Shown here: positions 4,937 to 5,486 of the stretch, piece by piece
Numbering within the stretch: position 1 is the first letter of the stretch
Layout of the letters: each line of letters opens with the position of its first letter
Assembly (NCBI GenBank): GCA_007118795.1
Contig: SKQX01000196.1
Location: 1 to 5,486 of the forward strand
DNA: 5,486 nt
DNA from: Thermoflexales bacterium
GTDB taxonomy: Bacteria; Chloroflexota; Anaerolineae; B4-G1
Direction of reading: 5' to 3'
Translations under genes and position numbers: made by a program
The notes under the pieces: generated by a model
Told to the model about the DNA's origin: nothing
The model's input: only the letters and a program-made list of their open reading frames with translations
Databases searched by the model: none

Positions 4937-5486
4937 AGCATAAGGGTCTAGAGACCTACCGGGCTGACTGGACGGAGTTCGCGGTTGAGATCATCATCCG
5001 TGTGTTGGGTTTCTCCGCAATCGGATTTGTCACGCTCATCTTTGTGTTCCTGCTGGGAGAGGGCGTGCCCGCCTTCTTCGAGGTGCCTCTCGGCAATCTG
5101 TTTGGCGTCCGTTGGTATCCCAGCTTTGGTCTGTTTGGCACGCTCCCGCTCATTCTGGGTTCTCTGTTGGTCACGGTGACCGCCATCGCTCTAGCGCTGC
5201 CGCTGGGGGTGGCGACGGCTGTCTTCGTGCGGGAGGTGGTGCCGGATTGGGCCCGGGAGATTCTCAAGCCCATCATTGAGGTGCTGGCTGGCATCCCGTC
5301 GGTCGTCTTGGGCTTCTTCGGGATGACCATCATAGCGCCCTTCGTGAGGGAGATCTTGGGAGCCCCTACCGGCTTGACGGCCTTCACTGGCGCGCTGATC
5401 CTGGCTTATATGGCGCTTCCGACGATCATCAGCGTGGCGGAGGATGCTCTGGACACGGTGCCCAAGTCCTACCGGGACGGCGCCCG
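4888..5486 (+). CDS. pstC: Second phosphate ABC transporter permease PstC, 5' part (gene cut by right edge)
   Basis: This is the N-terminal 199 codons of a permease that pairs with the PstS encoded just upstream. Counting from the GTG at 4888, hydrophobic segments are at about 36-57, 84-114, 128-155 and 164-183. The PstC-type segment LKPIIEVLAGIPSVVLGFFG is at 126-145, and the EAA loop is just starting (VPKSYRDGA) at the right edge, after ALPTIISVAEDALD. The early FGTLPLILGSLLVT is also typical of PstC. The start is uncertain: GTG 4888 lacks a Shine-Dalgarno, whereas CTG 4930 has GGAGGG five bases before it; GTG 5002 would begin inside the first membrane segment. The frame is open upstream into pstS without an earlier ATG, GTG or TTG nearby. 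It is a second pstC, distinct from the fragment at the left edge, although the parts visible of the two do not overlap and cannot be compared. Confidence 0.92.
   Translation, partial: MEHGDPYFEIWRAHLLEHKGLETYRADWTEFAVEIIIRVLGFSAIGFVTLIFVFLLGEGVPAFFEVPLGNLFGVRWYPSFGLFGTLPLILGSLLVTVTAIALALPLGVATAVFVREVVPDWAREILKPIIEVLAGIPSVVLGFFGMTIIAPFVREILGAPTGLTAFTGALILAYMALPTIISVAEDALDTVPKSYRDGA
4919..4924 (+). promoter_or_regulatory. Strong Shine-Dalgarno in front of a CTG in the pstC frame
   Basis: GGAGGG is followed after five bases (CGCAT) by CTG at 4930, which is in the pstC frame. No ATG, GTG or TTG in that frame is at a suitable distance. It suggests a rare CTG start, reinitiation after the small ORF that stops at 4936, or a sequence indel. 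Confidence 0.4.

Overview
This window is almost entirely phosphate-transport DNA, read on the + strand. Base composition is GC-rich (about 60% by eye), GTG starts are frequent, genes are tightly packed with short overlaps, and Shine-Dalgarno sites are clear for most genes. The proteins are bacterial. The lipoprotein PstS, the PstCA permease style and the thioredoxin-type ArsC proteins would fit a Gram-positive-like or Chloroflexota-like bacterium. That placement is a weak inference; the sequence holds no taxonomic marker.

Layout. Positions 2-2891 and on to 3613 form one operon: the 3' end of pstC (permease), pstA (second permease), pstB (ATPase), two tandem arsenate-reductase/low-molecular-weight-phosphatase family genes (arsC1, arsC2), and phoU. 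The largest gap between these genes is under 30 bp; pstC/pstA overlap by 4 bp and arsC1/arsC2 by 8 bp. A 322-bp non-coding stretch (3614-3935) follows. It carries weak terminator-like hairpins, a good sigma70-type promoter (TTGACA-17-TACAAA) and several inverted repeats. A second transport cassette then starts: pstS (phosphate-binding lipoprotein, 3936-4865) and a second pstC, which runs off the right edge.

How it works together. PstS captures phosphate outside the membrane, PstC and PstA form the channel, PstB supplies ATP hydrolysis, and PhoU links the transporter to phosphate signalling and prevents over-uptake. Pst transporters also let in some arsenate, a phosphate mimic. Two ArsC-type proteins encoded between pstB and phoU would act on what the transporter brings in, so the operon appears to couple phosphate uptake to arsenate reduction, or to use one ArsC-like protein as a phosphatase. 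No arsenite efflux gene or arsR is present in the window.

The points most worth a second look are the tandem arsC pair inside the pst-phoU operon, with an altered P-loop in the first copy; the two pst cassettes in a row; a pair of matching GACT-N4-AGTC dyads, one over the -35 box and one over the start codon of pstS; and the unusual start region of the second pstC, where a 24-codon ORF overlaps pstS and a strong Shine-Dalgarno precedes a CTG rather than an ATG.
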